DNA of 64,000 nucleotides from contig JAWMQP010000003.1 of the NCBI GenBank assembly GCA_033283335.1, positions 517,116-581,115 on the forward strand, written 5' to 3'. Shown one piece after another: positions 33,120 to 44,274 of this stretch (positions are counted from its first letter, which is position 1; each line of letters opens with the position of its first letter). The position numbers and the translations under genes were made by a program. The notes under the pieces were generated by a model that saw nothing but the letters and a program-made list of their open reading frames with translations, ran no database searches and was not told the origin of the DNA. This DNA is from Pseudomaricurvus sp033283335. GTDB taxonomy: Bacteria > Pseudomonadota > Gammaproteobacteria > Pseudomonadales > Cellvibrionaceae.

Positions 33120-34636
33120 CCCGATGGCCCAAGTCTTACCCGCTGGCACTGATGATTGCGGTGCTGGCAATTGTACCGGTGGGGGTACTGTTTGGTCTGG
33201 CGCAGGACAGCGCTGACCTGTTTGATGCTCACAACCTGAAAGTCCTCACCAATACGTTACTGTTGATGGTGTTTACGGTGCTGGGCGCCACGCTGATCGG
33301 AGTTCCCCTGGCGTTGTTGACTGCCTATGCACAGCTGCCCTGGCGCCGATTGTGGTTGGTCCTGCTGGCGGCGCCACTGGCAATGCCAAGTTATATCGGG
33401 GCCTTCACCTTGTACGCGGCCTTTGGTCCGGGGGGCGAGATCGATAATCTACTGGGGGTGCCGACCCCGACGGTGGATGGTCTGGCTGGTGCCACCTTGG
33501 TCATGGTTTTGTATTCCTATCCGTTTGTGATGATGACCACCCGTGCCTCTCTGTTAAGCCTGGATGCCAGTCTGGTGAATGCCGCCCGTACGTTAGGCAT
33601 GTCCCTGAGCAAAAGTCTGTGGCGGGTGGTATTGCCGAGAGTGGCGACGGGCATTGCCGCCGGCGGGCTGCTGGTGGCTTTGTATACCTTGTCGGACTTC
33701 GGCACGCCAGCGATTATGCGACTGGATACGTTTACCCGGGTTATCTTTGTCGAGTACAACGCGTTTGGTCTAAGTCAGGCCGCGATGTTATCGCTGCAGC
33801 TGTTGGTGATCGTCGGACTGGTGTTGTTTCTGGAATCCAGGGTCAGTGGTACCCATGAAAAACCGGGTCGTCATCTATCCCTCTGGCCCAGTGGCTGGCA
33901 ACAGACTGGGATTGTTTTGGCGGTGTTGCCCCTGTTCCTGTTGGCCATCGTTTTGCCTTTGAGCATTTTTGGTATTTGGTTGGCTCGGGAGGGAGCGGCC
34001 GGTTTTGATATCCGCTATGCCTGGAACTCAGCTCACGCTTCCTTTTTAGCCGCGATTGTGGCGGTGGTGTTGGCGATTCCGGTAGCGCATGCCGCCATTG
34101 CCGGTCGCGCCGGTCGCCTGATGGAGCGGGTAACCTACTTTGGTTTTGGTGTGCCGGGGATCGTGATGGGGACTGCCCTGGTGTATATCGGTTTGCAGTT
34201 GCCGTTTTTGTATCAGACTTTGGGCTTGCTGGTACTGGCCTACGTGCTCCGATTCCTGCCTCTGGCGGTGGGCAGCGTGCGTTCCACCGCCGAGGGCTTG
34301 GATCCGAGTCTGGTGAAAGCCGCCCGCTTGTTAGGGGCGTCGCCACGTGAGGCTTTCCAGCGAGTCACCTTGCCGCTTACACTACGGGGCATGGTGGCCG
34401 GAGCGGCGCTGGTATTTCTGGAAGCCATGCGGGAGTTGCCGGCAACCCTGATGCTTGGCCCGACGGAATTCGAAACCCTGGCGACCTACCTGTGGCGGGT
34501 CTATGAAGCCGGCTATTTTGGCCGCGCCGCTGTGCCGGGATTATTACTGGTATTGTTGTCTGCACTGGGCTTGGCACTGATGTTGTCTGGCGAGCGTCGG
34601 GCGGAATTTGATGTTACTGAGGATCATCGTCGTTAA
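33116..34636 (+). CDS. Iron(III) ABC transporter permease, fused two-half type (FbpB-like)
   Basis: 506 residues with about twelve membrane segments in two homologous halves. Each half has the EAA loop that docks to the ATPase: ARTLGMSLSKSLWRVVLP near 163 and ARLLGASPREAFQRVTLP near 405. This fused form is usual for FbpB/SfuB iron permeases. It forms the channel for Fe3+ in the inner membrane together with the binding protein and the ATPase. It overlaps both neighbours (ATGA upstream, TAATG downstream). Confidence 0.93.
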   Translation: MTRWPKSYPLALMIAVLAIVPVGVLFGLAQDSADLFDAHNLKVLTNTLLLMVFTVLGATLIGVPLALLTAYAQLPWRRLWLVLLAAPLAMPSYIGAFTLYAAFGPGGEIDNLLGVPTPTVDGLAGATLVMVLYSYPFVMMTTRASLLSLDASLVNAARTLGMSLSKSLWRVVLPRVATGIAAGGLLVALYTLSDFGTPAIMRLDTFTRVIFVEYNAFGLSQAAMLSLQLLVIVGLVLFLESRVSGTHEKPGRHLSLWPSGWQQTGIVLAVLPLFLLAIVLPLSIFGIWLAREGAAGFDIRYAWNSAHASFLAAIVAVVLAIPVAHAAIAGRAGRLMERVTYFGFGVPGIVMGTALVYIGLQLPFLYQTLGLLVLAYVLRFLPLAVGSVRSTAEGLDPSLVKAARLLGASPREAFQRVTLPLTLRGMVAGAALVFLEAMRELPATLMLGPTEFETLATYLWRVYEAGYFGRAAVPGLLLVLLSALGLALMLSGERRAEFDVTEDHRR

Positions 34637-35658
34637 TGCTGAAGGTTAGTAATCTGTCCGTAAACTATGGCTCAACCCGAGTCATCAATGACCTCAACCT
34701 GGAGCTGGGTGACGATGAAATCCTGATGCTGGTAGGGCCTACCGGCTGTGGCAAGTCGACGATCCTGCAGGCGCTGGCCGGCTTGATTCCCATTGCCGAG
34801 GGTGAAATCCAGCTGGGTCAGTGGAGCGCCAGCCCCAGACAACTCGTGCCGCCGGAAAAACGCAATGTGGGTATGGTGTTTCAGGATTTTGCCCTGTTTC
34901 CACACCTTACCGTTGAGGAGAACGTCTGTTTTCGGCTGAGCAATACTGAAAAAGCGGACTACTGGTTGCAATTGCTGGGGTTGGAGGCCCTGCGACACGC
35001 CAAGCCAGCACGCCTGTCCGGCGGCCAAAAGCAGCGGGTTGCGCTGGCGCGTACCCTGGCCCATGAACCGGTATTTGTGTTGCTGGATGAACCGCTATCC
35101 AATCTGGATGCCGCGTTGAAAGACAGTTTACGCTGGGAAATTCGCCGGGCCCTGAAAGCCGCCGGTGTGCCGGCCATCTGGGTCACTCACGATCAGGAGG
35201 AAGCCCTGTCCGTTGGGGATAGGGTGGGGATTCTGAAAGGGGGCAAGCTGGAACAGTTGGACAGTCCCGAGGCCTGCTTTGCCGAGCCGGCAAATCGCTT
35301 TGTGGCTCGTTTCTTGGGGGAAGCCAGTTTCCTGCCTGGTCAGCTGCAACAGGATCAGGTGACCACCAGCATTGGCGCCGCTCCGGCGGTTGCCATCAAT
35401 GGCGCCAGTGGTACTGTGGATTTGCTGCTGCGGCCAGACGACCTGTCGCTGACCAGTTCCGCCGATGGCAATGCCATGATTGAATGGGTGCGCTACGAAG
35501 GCGGGTCAAGGCTGTACGCCGTCAACCTGGACGACGGTACACAACTGAAAGTGCGGGCCAGCCATGAGCATCGATCCGTTCCTGGCGAACGGGTGAATCT
35601 GACCATTACCACGACACACCCGTTGGCGGCTTTTCATCGACAAACTGAAAGCAGTTAA
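34636..35658 (+). CDS. Iron(III) ABC transporter ATP-binding protein (FbpC-like)
   Basis: 340 residues. Walker A GPTGCGKST (near 35-43), signature LSGGQKQR, Walker B VLLDEPLSNLD and the switch His in WVTHDQ are all present, so it should hydrolyse ATP. The C-terminal 100 residues form a TOBE-type regulatory domain, as in FbpC. It shares one base with the permease stop codon and is the last gene of the Fur-controlled operon. Confidence 0.93.
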   Translation: MLKVSNLSVNYGSTRVINDLNLELGDDEILMLVGPTGCGKSTILQALAGLIPIAEGEIQLGQWSASPRQLVPPEKRNVGMVFQDFALFPHLTVEENVCFRLSNTEKADYWLQLLGLEALRHAKPARLSGGQKQRVALARTLAHEPVFVLLDEPLSNLDAALKDSLRWEIRRALKAAGVPAIWVTHDQEEALSVGDRVGILKGGKLEQLDSPEACFAEPANRFVARFLGEASFLPGQLQQDQVTTSIGAAPAVAINGASGTVDLLLRPDDLSLTSSADGNAMIEWVRYEGGSRLYAVNLDDGTQLKVRASHEHRSVPGERVNLTITTTHPLAAFHRQTESS

Positions 35659-35700
35659 CGCATCTGTAAATTTCCCCAACGATTTCATTCTTGCTCTGAC

Positions 35701-35740
35701 GGTTGAATGCACTGAAGGTTGAATGCACTGAAGGTTGAAA
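35701..35740. repeat. 16-bp tandem repeat before the esterase gene
   Basis: Two exact copies of ggttgaatgcactgaa (35701-35716, 35717-35732) and a partial third (ggttgaaa, 35733-35740) directly precede the esterase ATG at 35747. Copy number change here would move any upstream promoter relative to the start. Confidence 0.85.
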
Positions 35741-35746
35741 GATTCT

Positions 35747-36520
35747 ATGCCCGAATTACTTTATTGCCGCGACGAAAACCCCGATGCCGCCGGCGTTCCC
35801 CTGGTGCTGGTGCACGGGCTGTTCGGAGCCTCTGAAAACCTGATGGGCATCGCCCGTGCCTTTGATCACCGCCCGGTGATTCTGGTGGATCTGCGCAATC
35901 ATGGTCGTTCCTTTCACGCAGACTCTATGAGTCAGACGGAAATGGCCGGGGATATTGTCCACTTGCTGGACGATAAAGGCTGGCCGCAGGTGGACTTTCT
36001 CGGCCATTCGCTGGGTGGCAAAGTAGGGCTGCAGTTGTCCCAGCTGGCGCCGGAACGGTTGCGGCGGTTGGTGGTGGCCGATATTGCCCCGGTGGACTAC
36101 AAACCCCATCATCAATTGATTCTCGAAGGACTCGACGCCGTGGACCTGGATCGAATCCGTAGCCGCGGTGATGCGGATAAGGTGATGAGTGAATACATCG
36201 AAGAGGCGGGCGTTCGCAGTTTTCTATTGATGAATCTGGTGCGTAACCCTGAAGGGGGTTATCGATGGCGCTGTAACCTCGATGCCTTTAAGAGCAACTA
36301 CGACTCTATTCGTCGCGCTCCGGAATTTCACCAGTCGTTTAGCGGTGACTGCCTGTACATCCGCGGCGGTAACTCCGACTATATCCAACCAGAGTACCAG
36401 GCCGCCATTGAGCGCTTCACGCCAATCGCGACGGTTCAGACTCTGGAGGGCTGTGGCCACTGGCTGCACGCTGAAAAGCCCACTGAATTTAACCAATTGG
36501 CCAAAGCATTTTTAACCTGA
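35747..36520 (+). CDS. Alpha/beta hydrolase, YbfF-like esterase
   Basis: 257 residues. The alpha/beta hydrolase catalytic set is visible: an oxyanion HGLFGASENL segment, the nucleophile serine in GHSLGGK (near residue 89), and His in CGHWLHAEKP near the C-terminus. Spacing and the DLRNHGRS motif fit YbfF-type thioesterase/esterases of the cytoplasm. A TTG at 35735 would add four residues, but the ATG at 35747 is the more likely start. It is 88 bases after the iron operon and convergent with fumC (7 bases between stops). Natural substrate unknown. Confidence 0.88.
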   Translation: MPELLYCRDENPDAAGVPLVLVHGLFGASENLMGIARAFDHRPVILVDLRNHGRSFHADSMSQTEMAGDIVHLLDDKGWPQVDFLGHSLGGKVGLQLSQLAPERLRRLVVADIAPVDYKPHHQLILEGLDAVDLDRIRSRGDADKVMSEYIEEAGVRSFLLMNLVRNPEGGYRWRCNLDAFKSNYDSIRRAPEFHQSFSGDCLYIRGGNSDYIQPEYQAAIERFTPIATVQTLEGCGHWLHAEKPTEFNQLAKAFLT

Positions 36521-36527
36521 TTTCTAA

Positions 36528-37910
<1,383 letters not shown>

Positions 37911-38131
37911 GACTCCTCCTGAAAGGTTTCGATTTGGTCTTCCGGCGTTCAGAGTATAGAAAATGTATTCGATCATCCGAGTTGCTATCGACTGAACTGT
38001 TGGCCCAGCTTGGGCCTGGCAGGTTGGATTCCAGGGGCACATGACACTGGCGAAGGGGGCGGGGGAGTAGGCCCCGTGATGACGAGGCCTTTCCCTTAAA
38101 GTTTTTACAGTGTGCTTTTTAGTTGGTCTGG

Positions 38132-41100
38132 TCAGTCCGGCTGTAGTTGGTAATCCACGGTTTTACCCGCCAGTTTCTGTTTCAATTCCCACGCCATGAA
38201 GTAGTTGACGGGAACCAGCAGCAGGGTGACAAAGGTGGCAAACAGAATGCCAAAAGCCAGTGAGACCGCCATGGGGATCAGGAATTGTGCCTGGGTGCTC
38301 TGTTCAAACAGCAGGGGCACCAGTCCCATAAAGGTTGTCATGGACGTCAGCATGACCGGTCGGAAGCGAGCCGCTCCCGCCAGGGTGATGGCTTGTAGCG
38401 GAGGCATGCCTTTACGACGCTGCTGGTTGATATAATCCACCAGAACCAGACTGTCGTTTACCAGCACGCCAACCAGTGCCAGAATTCCCAGGATACTGAA
38501 AATGGTCAGGTCGATGCCCATCAGCCAGTGGCCGGCGATGGCGCCGATGGTGCCAAAGGGTATCACCGACATCACCAGCAGCGGTTGGCCGTAGGATTTG
38601 AACGGTATGGCCAATAGGCTGTAAATAGCGAACAGCACAAACACCAGTCCGAAGGTGAGACTGCGGAAGGAATCCGCCTGCTCGCGAGCTTCGCCCTCCA
38701 GGCTGTAGGAAACGCCGGGGTACTGAAGCAGAACATCATCCAGGAATGCTCGCAGATCGGCGTTGATCACCGTCATATTGGCTACGCCTTTATCGATATC
38801 GGCGATAACGCTGAGGGTGCGCTTCAAATCATTGCGGTAAATCGTCGTCGGACTGGTGCCCGGCACCAGTTCAACCACCTGTGCGACCGGAATGCTGCGT
38901 CCATCGCTGGTGACAATGCGAAAGTCCTGCAGGTTGGCGATGGCTTCCCGTTCTGCGAGAGGGAAGCGCACCATCACCCGCACATCGTCCCGGCCCCGTT
39001 GAATGCGCTGGGCTTCATAGCCATAAAAGGCCTCGCGCACCTGACGAATTACGTCCGATTCGTTAAGGCCGAGGGCGTAAGCCTGGGGTTTTAACTGAAT
39101 GCGCAGTTCCTGTTTACCTTCCGCCATGCTGTCGGAAATATCGAAGACGCCTTCATGTTTTGTCAGTTGTTGCTTGACCAGCTCGCTAACCTGTTGCAGC
39201 TCGACGCTGTTGTTGCCGCTGAGCTGAATATCGATCGGGTTGCCGATATGCATCAGCTCTGAGCGAAAGGCAATTTCCTCGGCGCCGGGAATCTCCCCAA
39301 TCAGGCGGCGCCATTCGCTGACGATTTCCCGGTTTGAGGTTTGTAAATGCCGTTCTTCCGGCGGCACGATTTCCAGTCGTACCCGACCATTGCCCGTGCC
39401 CCGTTGTCCTCTGCCGGCATTACCGGTGGAAGACAGGATGTTCATGACGATGGATTCACCGGTTTCGGGATCCCGAAACGTGTTTTGCAGAGTAATGGCG
39501 GCGTCGGTGATGTGTTCAATGTGGCGGTCAGTGACATCGAAGGGAGTGCCGGTGGGCATCACCAGGGATACGGTGATGGTTTCCGACTCAATGCGGGGGA
39601 AGAACACAAATCGGGTCCAGCCGCTGGCAATCAGCGCTATCACCAACAACAGGATACCAATAAACACGGAGATGGTGGCGTAGCGGTTTTTCAGGCAGCG
39701 TGTTAACAAGGGCTGATAATAACGCAGAATACTTTGTTCAAAACCATTGGCAAAGTTCTGTTGCCACTGGCTGAAGCGATTGCTGGAGCGGTTTTTACCC
39801 ACGGACAGATACTTGAGGTGAGCGGGTAAGACAAACTTGGATTCTATCAGGGAGAACAGCAGAATCGGGATGATCACCACCGCGATATTTTGAAATAACA
39901 CCCCCCGCGGGCCTTCAATCATGGCCATGGGAATGAACGCGGCGACCGTGGTCAGGACGCCGAAAGTGACTGGCGCCGCCACTTCTTTGGTGCCTTGAAT
40001 CGCGGCGTACTCGCCATCTTCAGCGTTTTGCAAATGCCGGTACACATTTTCGCCGGTGACGATGGCATCGTCGACAACGATACCCAGCACCAGGATAAAC
40101 CCAAACAGGCTCATTTGATTGAGCGTAATGCCAAAGAAGGGCATGGCGATAAAGGCGCCCATAAAACTCACCGGGATGCCGATAAACACCCACAAGGCCA
40201 CCGACGGACGCAGGAACAACGTCAGCAGGGCCAGTACCAGTATGCCCCCCTGCAGGGCGCTGGTGCTGAGGGTTTCCAAGCGGCTTTTGACAATGCTGGA
40301 TTTGTCCCGCCAGGTGGAAATTTCCAATCCGCGCGGTAGGCGGTCCTGCTGTTCGGCAACGTAATCTTTGACTTTGGTCGCCACGTCAATAGCACTCTGG
40401 TTGCCGACACGAAAGACTTCGATCATGGCCGCCGGGCGGCCGTTGAAACGGCTGCGCATGGGGTCTTCGGTAAACGCGTCTTTGACGGTGGCGATATCAC
40501 CCACCCGCACAATACTGCCATCGGGGTTAGTGGCGACGACGATGTTTTCAAATTGCGGGCGGTTGTAAGCCTGGCCTTTCAGGCGAATCAGCACCTCACC
40601 GCCGGAAGTTTTGACGTTACCGGCAGACAGATCCAGAGAACTGTTGTTGACCGCATTGGCGACCTGGGACAATTGCAGGTTGTATTGCCTTAATCGATCC
40701 TGAGGTACTTCAATGGCAATTTCATAATCGCGCACATCATCCAGTTCCACCTGGGTAATACCGGGAATGGACAGCAAGTCATCGCGTACCCGTTCGGCCT
40801 GCTGGCGAATTTCCTTTTCCGACAGGTTACCGGCGACGGAGACGCTGATCACATCCCGGGTCCAGATATCCAGGCTAATGACCGGTTTTTCCGCTTCGGC
40901 CGGGAAGGTGTTAATGGCGTCGACTCGGGTTTTGACGTCGTTCAGCAGTTCGCGCGGATCGTAGCCGGTTTCCACCTCGATCTCGACACTGGCGCTCCCC
41001 TCACTGGAGCGGCTGCTGATCTTCTTAATGCCTTCCAGATCCTGTACCGCTTCTTCCACACGAATGGCCACGGCCTGTTCCGCTTCTTCCGGGGTGGAGC

Positions 41101-41254
41101 CGCGCAGTGACACATCCACGGCAATGCGATCTGAGCCCATGGTCGGGAAGATCTCCAAGGGGATGCGGGTTTGCAGCGAGAGAATGCCCAGAAAAAGCAG
41201 GGATACCATCAACAGGTTTGCGGCAACGTGATTTCGGGTAAACCAGGCAATCAT
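38132..41254 (-). CDS. RND efflux transporter, inner-membrane pump
   Basis: 1040 residues, the usual RND length, with twelve predicted membrane helices in two halves and two large periplasmic loops. The proton-relay pair Asp-Asp lies in TM4 (LGIVVDDAIV). It uses the proton gradient to expel substrates through the adaptor and the outer-membrane channel encoded upstream. The sequence is of the acriflavine-resistance type rather than heavy metal type (no CusA-like motif). Substrates cannot be predicted. Last gene of the operon, with ATGA overlap with the adaptor gene. Confidence 0.95.
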   Translation of the reverse strand: MIAWFTRNHVAANLLMVSLLFLGILSLQTRIPLEIFPTMGSDRIAVDVSLRGSTPEEAEQAVAIRVEEAVQDLEGIKKISSRSSEGSASVEIEVETGYDPRELLNDVKTRVDAINTFPAEAEKPVISLDIWTRDVISVSVAGNLSEKEIRQQAERVRDDLLSIPGITQVELDDVRDYEIAIEVPQDRLRQYNLQLSQVANAVNNSSLDLSAGNVKTSGGEVLIRLKGQAYNRPQFENIVVATNPDGSIVRVGDIATVKDAFTEDPMRSRFNGRPAAMIEVFRVGNQSAIDVATKVKDYVAEQQDRLPRGLEISTWRDKSSIVKSRLETLSTSALQGGILVLALLTLFLRPSVALWVFIGIPVSFMGAFIAMPFFGITLNQMSLFGFILVLGIVVDDAIVTGENVYRHLQNAEDGEYAAIQGTKEVAAPVTFGVLTTVAAFIPMAMIEGPRGVLFQNIAVVIIPILLFSLIESKFVLPAHLKYLSVGKNRSSNRFSQWQQNFANGFEQSILRYYQPLLTRCLKNRYATISVFIGILLLVIALIASGWTRFVFFPRIESETITVSLVMPTGTPFDVTDRHIEHITDAAITLQNTFRDPETGESIVMNILSSTGNAGRGQRGTGNGRVRLEIVPPEERHLQTSNREIVSEWRRLIGEIPGAEEIAFRSELMHIGNPIDIQLSGNNSVELQQVSELVKQQLTKHEGVFDISDSMAEGKQELRIQLKPQAYALGLNESDVIRQVREAFYGYEAQRIQRGRDDVRVMVRFPLAEREAIANLQDFRIVTSDGRSIPVAQVVELVPGTSPTTIYRNDLKRTLSVIADIDKGVANMTVINADLRAFLDDVLLQYPGVSYSLEGEAREQADSFRSLTFGLVFVLFAIYSLLAIPFKSYGQPLLVMSVIPFGTIGAIAGHWLMGIDLTIFSILGILALVGVLVNDSLVLVDYINQQRRKGMPPLQAITLAGAARFRPVMLTSMTTFMGLVPLLFEQSTQAQFLIPMAVSLAFGILFATFVTLLLVPVNYFMAWELKQKLAGKTVDYQLQPD

Positions 41255-42519
41255 GGGGTTTGTCTCGCTAGGTTCGGGGACTTAGGCGCTATGGAGCCCC
41301 CTTTGGCCGCGGCAGACGGGGCATTGCTTGCCGTTTGTGGCTTATTGTCGCTCGGAGTATTAATCACAGCGACTTGAGTGCCACTGGTGACCTGGCCCAG
41401 GGGGGAAACAATCACTTCGCTGTTGGGGGTGAGCCCCTCGCCAATCACCGCTTCCTGTGCTGTTTGAAAGCTCAGTTGGACTTCTTTGCGCTGCAGCGTC
41501 TCGTTTTCAATAACATACAGAAAGCTGCCCTGATAAATGCTGTTGCTGGGGACCACCAGGGCGTTGTCGACGGTCTTGCCTTTGATGCGAGCGGTGACGT
41601 ATTGGCCAATTTTCAACGGCGATTTATCGCTTTGGGTCACGGCAAAGGGATCTTGAATTTGCGCGATCACGTACAGCTGGTAACTGTTTTCATCAATGGC
41701 GGCTTCAGTGCGTACGATTTTACCGTGCCACTCGTCCTGGGCGCCGAGTTCATTGTGGATAAGGACATCAGGGTAGTTTTCGGGGGAAACAGGCAGGCCG
41801 CGATAGTCTTCCGGCAGATCAATCAAACCCAGTTCACTGTTTTTTAATGGCAGGCGAATCTCTACCACATCGGTGGCAAAGATTTCGGCCAGTTCGGAAT
41901 TGCTGTTGACGTACTGGCCCAGGTCCACTTTGGTGGCTTTGACCCGGCCGTTAAAAGGAGCGCGTATGCGGGTGCGCTCCAGATCCAGCTGGGCCTTCTC
42001 ATAATTGGCCTGGGCGGAAAACAGTTGCGCTTCGGCCGCCGCCAGTTGCGGTTTGCGCAGTACCAGATCGGAAGCGGCCTCGCCGTCGCCCAGGCGCTGC
42101 CAGTCTTTCTGGGCCTGGCGGGCACGGGCTTTTTCTTCTTCCAGCGACAGTTGTGCCTGTAGCATATTGGCTTTGGCCACCTTGGCGGCAGCTTGATAAT
42201 CGCGGTCGTCAATATGAATCAGCACATCGCCCTGATTAAAAAATCCGCCATCACGGAAGATTGGGTTCACCTCCACGATGACACCACTGACCTGTGCCAC
42301 CAGCAAACTTTGTGTGCGTGGTTGCACGGTACCAAAGCTGGACAATTCAAATTGGTAGCGGGTGGGGGCAATCACTTCGCTGCTGACCTTGAGGACCGGT
42401 TTGGACGGTGGTCCTCGCCTGGCGGTATCCGGACCGTGGCTGGAAATGTACATGGCCAGCAGGGCGAAGCCACCAAGAATGGCGGCCGAGAACATCAGTT
42501 GTTTGCGTGTGACTTGCAT
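41251..42519 (-). CDS. RND efflux periplasmic adaptor (membrane fusion protein)
   Basis: 422 residues. An N-terminal membrane anchor (about 10-25) is followed by a first lipoyl half near 60-110, a helical hairpin (about 110-180, Ala/Gln-rich), a second lipoyl half with RAPFNGRVKA, a beta-barrel and a membrane-proximal domain. The Pro/Ala-rich tail (about 395-420) is of low complexity. It bridges the pump and the outer-membrane channel. 37 bases separate it from the channel gene. Confidence 0.93.
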   Translation of the reverse strand: MQVTRKQLMFSAAILGGFALLAMYISSHGPDTARRGPPSKPVLKVSSEVIAPTRYQFELSSFGTVQPRTQSLLVAQVSGVIVEVNPIFRDGGFFNQGDVLIHIDDRDYQAAAKVAKANMLQAQLSLEEEKARARQAQKDWQRLGDGEAASDLVLRKPQLAAAEAQLFSAQANYEKAQLDLERTRIRAPFNGRVKATKVDLGQYVNSNSELAEIFATDVVEIRLPLKNSELGLIDLPEDYRGLPVSPENYPDVLIHNELGAQDEWHGKIVRTEAAIDENSYQLYVIAQIQDPFAVTQSDKSPLKIGQYVTARIKGKTVDNALVVPSNSIYQGSFLYVIENETLQRKEVQLSFQTAQEAVIGEGLTPNSEVIVSPLGQVTSGTQVAVINTPSDNKPQTASNAPSAAAKGGSIAPKSPNLARQTP

Positions 42520-42556
42520 GTCAGGCTTGTCTCAAATGAGGTTTCAAGTGTTGGTA

Positions 42557-43999
42557 TTAATCAAAATCGCCGCCAAGTGCCAGATACAAATTGATCCGAT
42601 TCTCCAGCAACTGATAGCGCAGGCTGATCAGTGAATCCTGGGCATTAAAGGCCCGGCGCTGGGCTTCCAGGACTGACGTGTAATCTTCAAGTCCCTGACG
42701 ATATTCTTCAAAGGCCAGCTCTTCAGCGGCTTCGGCCAGTTCTTTCGCTTTGCTTACTTGAACCAGTTGTTTTTTCAGAGCTGTTTCATTGGTTAAGGAC
42801 TGTTCTACTTCACTAAACGCTGTATACAGCGTTTGCAGGTATTGTTGTTCTTTCTGTTGCACCACAGCCTGTTGCTGTTGCTCCTGCGCTTGCAGGCGGC
42901 CACCGGCAAACACCGGCTGCGTCAAATTGCCGAGCAGGTTCCAGGCCAGTGAGCTGGCGTCAAACAGGTTGTTCAGTTCGTCGCTGCTGTCACCAGCGCG
43001 GCCGGTCAGGCGGAAGGACGGAAAGCGGGCTTTGTGAGCAGCGGCCAAGTCCCGGTCACTGGCCAGAAGTGCCAGAAAGCTGGCCTGTAAATCGTAGCGG
43101 TGGCGGACAGTCTGCGCATTCAGTTGTTCGGCATCCAGCGCGGACAAGTCCGGCAGCTGCCAGCGGTTTTGGGCGGGTTCCAGTTGGCCGGAGGGGAATT
43201 GTCCCAGCAGCAGCTGCAAGGTGCGGATGGCTTCCTGCTCGGTGGCCAGTTGTTGCTCCAGGTTACTTTTAACACTGGCGAGATCGGTGCGGGCCAGGTA
43301 GACGTCCAGGGCGCTGTTGATCCCCTGATGATAGCCACTCTCAATGATGTCCAGGTTGGTGTCCAGGTTGGTGACTCGCTCGCGGAACAATTGGGTTAGC
43401 AAGTGCTGGGCGTTTACGTTATACCAGGCTTTGGCCACCTGGCTGGCGATGGACAGTTTCGAGCTGTTATACAGTGCCTGTTCCGCCTGCCATAAGTAAT
43501 CCGCAGCATCGCGTTGATCATCCAGTTTGCCCCACAGGTCGATTTCCCAGGCAATGTCCAGCCCGGCCTGGTATTGATTACTGAAGCTAGAGTCATTGCT
43601 GTTGAGTTGGGATTTTGCCCGCTGGCCGTCAACGCCCAGATCCAGGCTCGGCCACAGGCTGGCGCCGGCGATGCGACGCTGTTGGCGGGCCGCTTCCACC
43701 CGGGCTCTGGCTTCCTGCAAGTCAAAGTTGGTGTTGATGGCCGTCTCGACCCAGTTATGCAGCTGGGGATCGTTAAAGCTGTTGAGCCAGTTGGTGGGCG
43801 GCGCTAGCGACTCGGGGCTTTGGCCATCGGGTAGGTCATAGGTGACAAGGCCATCTTGGGCCAGCTCAAAGGGGGCCAGTTTTTGAGTGTCCGGTGACAC
43901 ACTCAGTGACTGACAGCCGGCAAGCAGCAGGGCACAGACCAGTGGCAGTATGGCTCGGTTGTGACCGACGTTGAAAATGTGCTTTGAATGACAGTTCAC
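42557..43999 (-). CDS. RND efflux outer-membrane channel lipoprotein (OprM/NodT type)
   Basis: 480 residues with lipobox LAGC (Cys29). Two outer-membrane efflux protein repeats (about 70-260 and 275-470) contain the usual long helices and the ARVEAARQQRRIAGASLWPSLDLG segment. It is the exit duct of the tripartite pump. In this operon the channel gene comes first and the pump last, which is less common than adaptor-pump-channel. No regulator gene lies next to it. Confidence 0.92.
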   Translation of the reverse strand: MNCHSKHIFNVGHNRAILPLVCALLLAGCQSLSVSPDTQKLAPFELAQDGLVTYDLPDGQSPESLAPPTNWLNSFNDPQLHNWVETAINTNFDLQEARARVEAARQQRRIAGASLWPSLDLGVDGQRAKSQLNSNDSSFSNQYQAGLDIAWEIDLWGKLDDQRDAADYLWQAEQALYNSSKLSIASQVAKAWYNVNAQHLLTQLFRERVTNLDTNLDIIESGYHQGINSALDVYLARTDLASVKSNLEQQLATEQEAIRTLQLLLGQFPSGQLEPAQNRWQLPDLSALDAEQLNAQTVRHRYDLQASFLALLASDRDLAAAHKARFPSFRLTGRAGDSSDELNNLFDASSLAWNLLGNLTQPVFAGGRLQAQEQQQQAVVQQKEQQYLQTLYTAFSEVEQSLTNETALKKQLVQVSKAKELAEAAEELAFEEYRQGLEDYTSVLEAQRRAFNAQDSLISLRYQLLENRINLYLALGGDFD

Positions 44000-44159
44000 G
44001 TAATTAGAGATTCTTCAAAGTTATAGTGACTTTAAGTCTGTTTTGACGACACAAAGCGCGTATTTAATGGGAAAAAGAGTACTGTTTTTTGACTGACAAG
44101 TCTTCTGCGTTGGCGCGTTTTTACACTGATTAACGTATGTATCAGTTTTGTTGCATTTT

Positions 44160-44183
44160 GTACCAGAAAGGGTACCAGAAGGG
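44160..44183. repeat. Tandem 12-bp near-repeat upstream of ygiQ
   Basis: gtaccagaaagg and gtaccagaaggg are adjacent in the region between the divergent efflux operon and ygiQ, 91 bases before the ygiQ ATG. Role unknown. Confidence 0.6.
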
Positions 44184-44274
44184 TGATATTCGCAAGAATA
44201 TTGCTGTCCACAGAGGGTGTTTTTTGGGAAAATAGCCGACTGTTTCACTCAGGTAATTACCCCCAAGGTTGTTT

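Noticed and set aside
38042..38131. Hairpin AGGCC/GGCCT downstream of the efflux operon as terminator
   Set aside because: No T run in the direction of transcription; support is weak.
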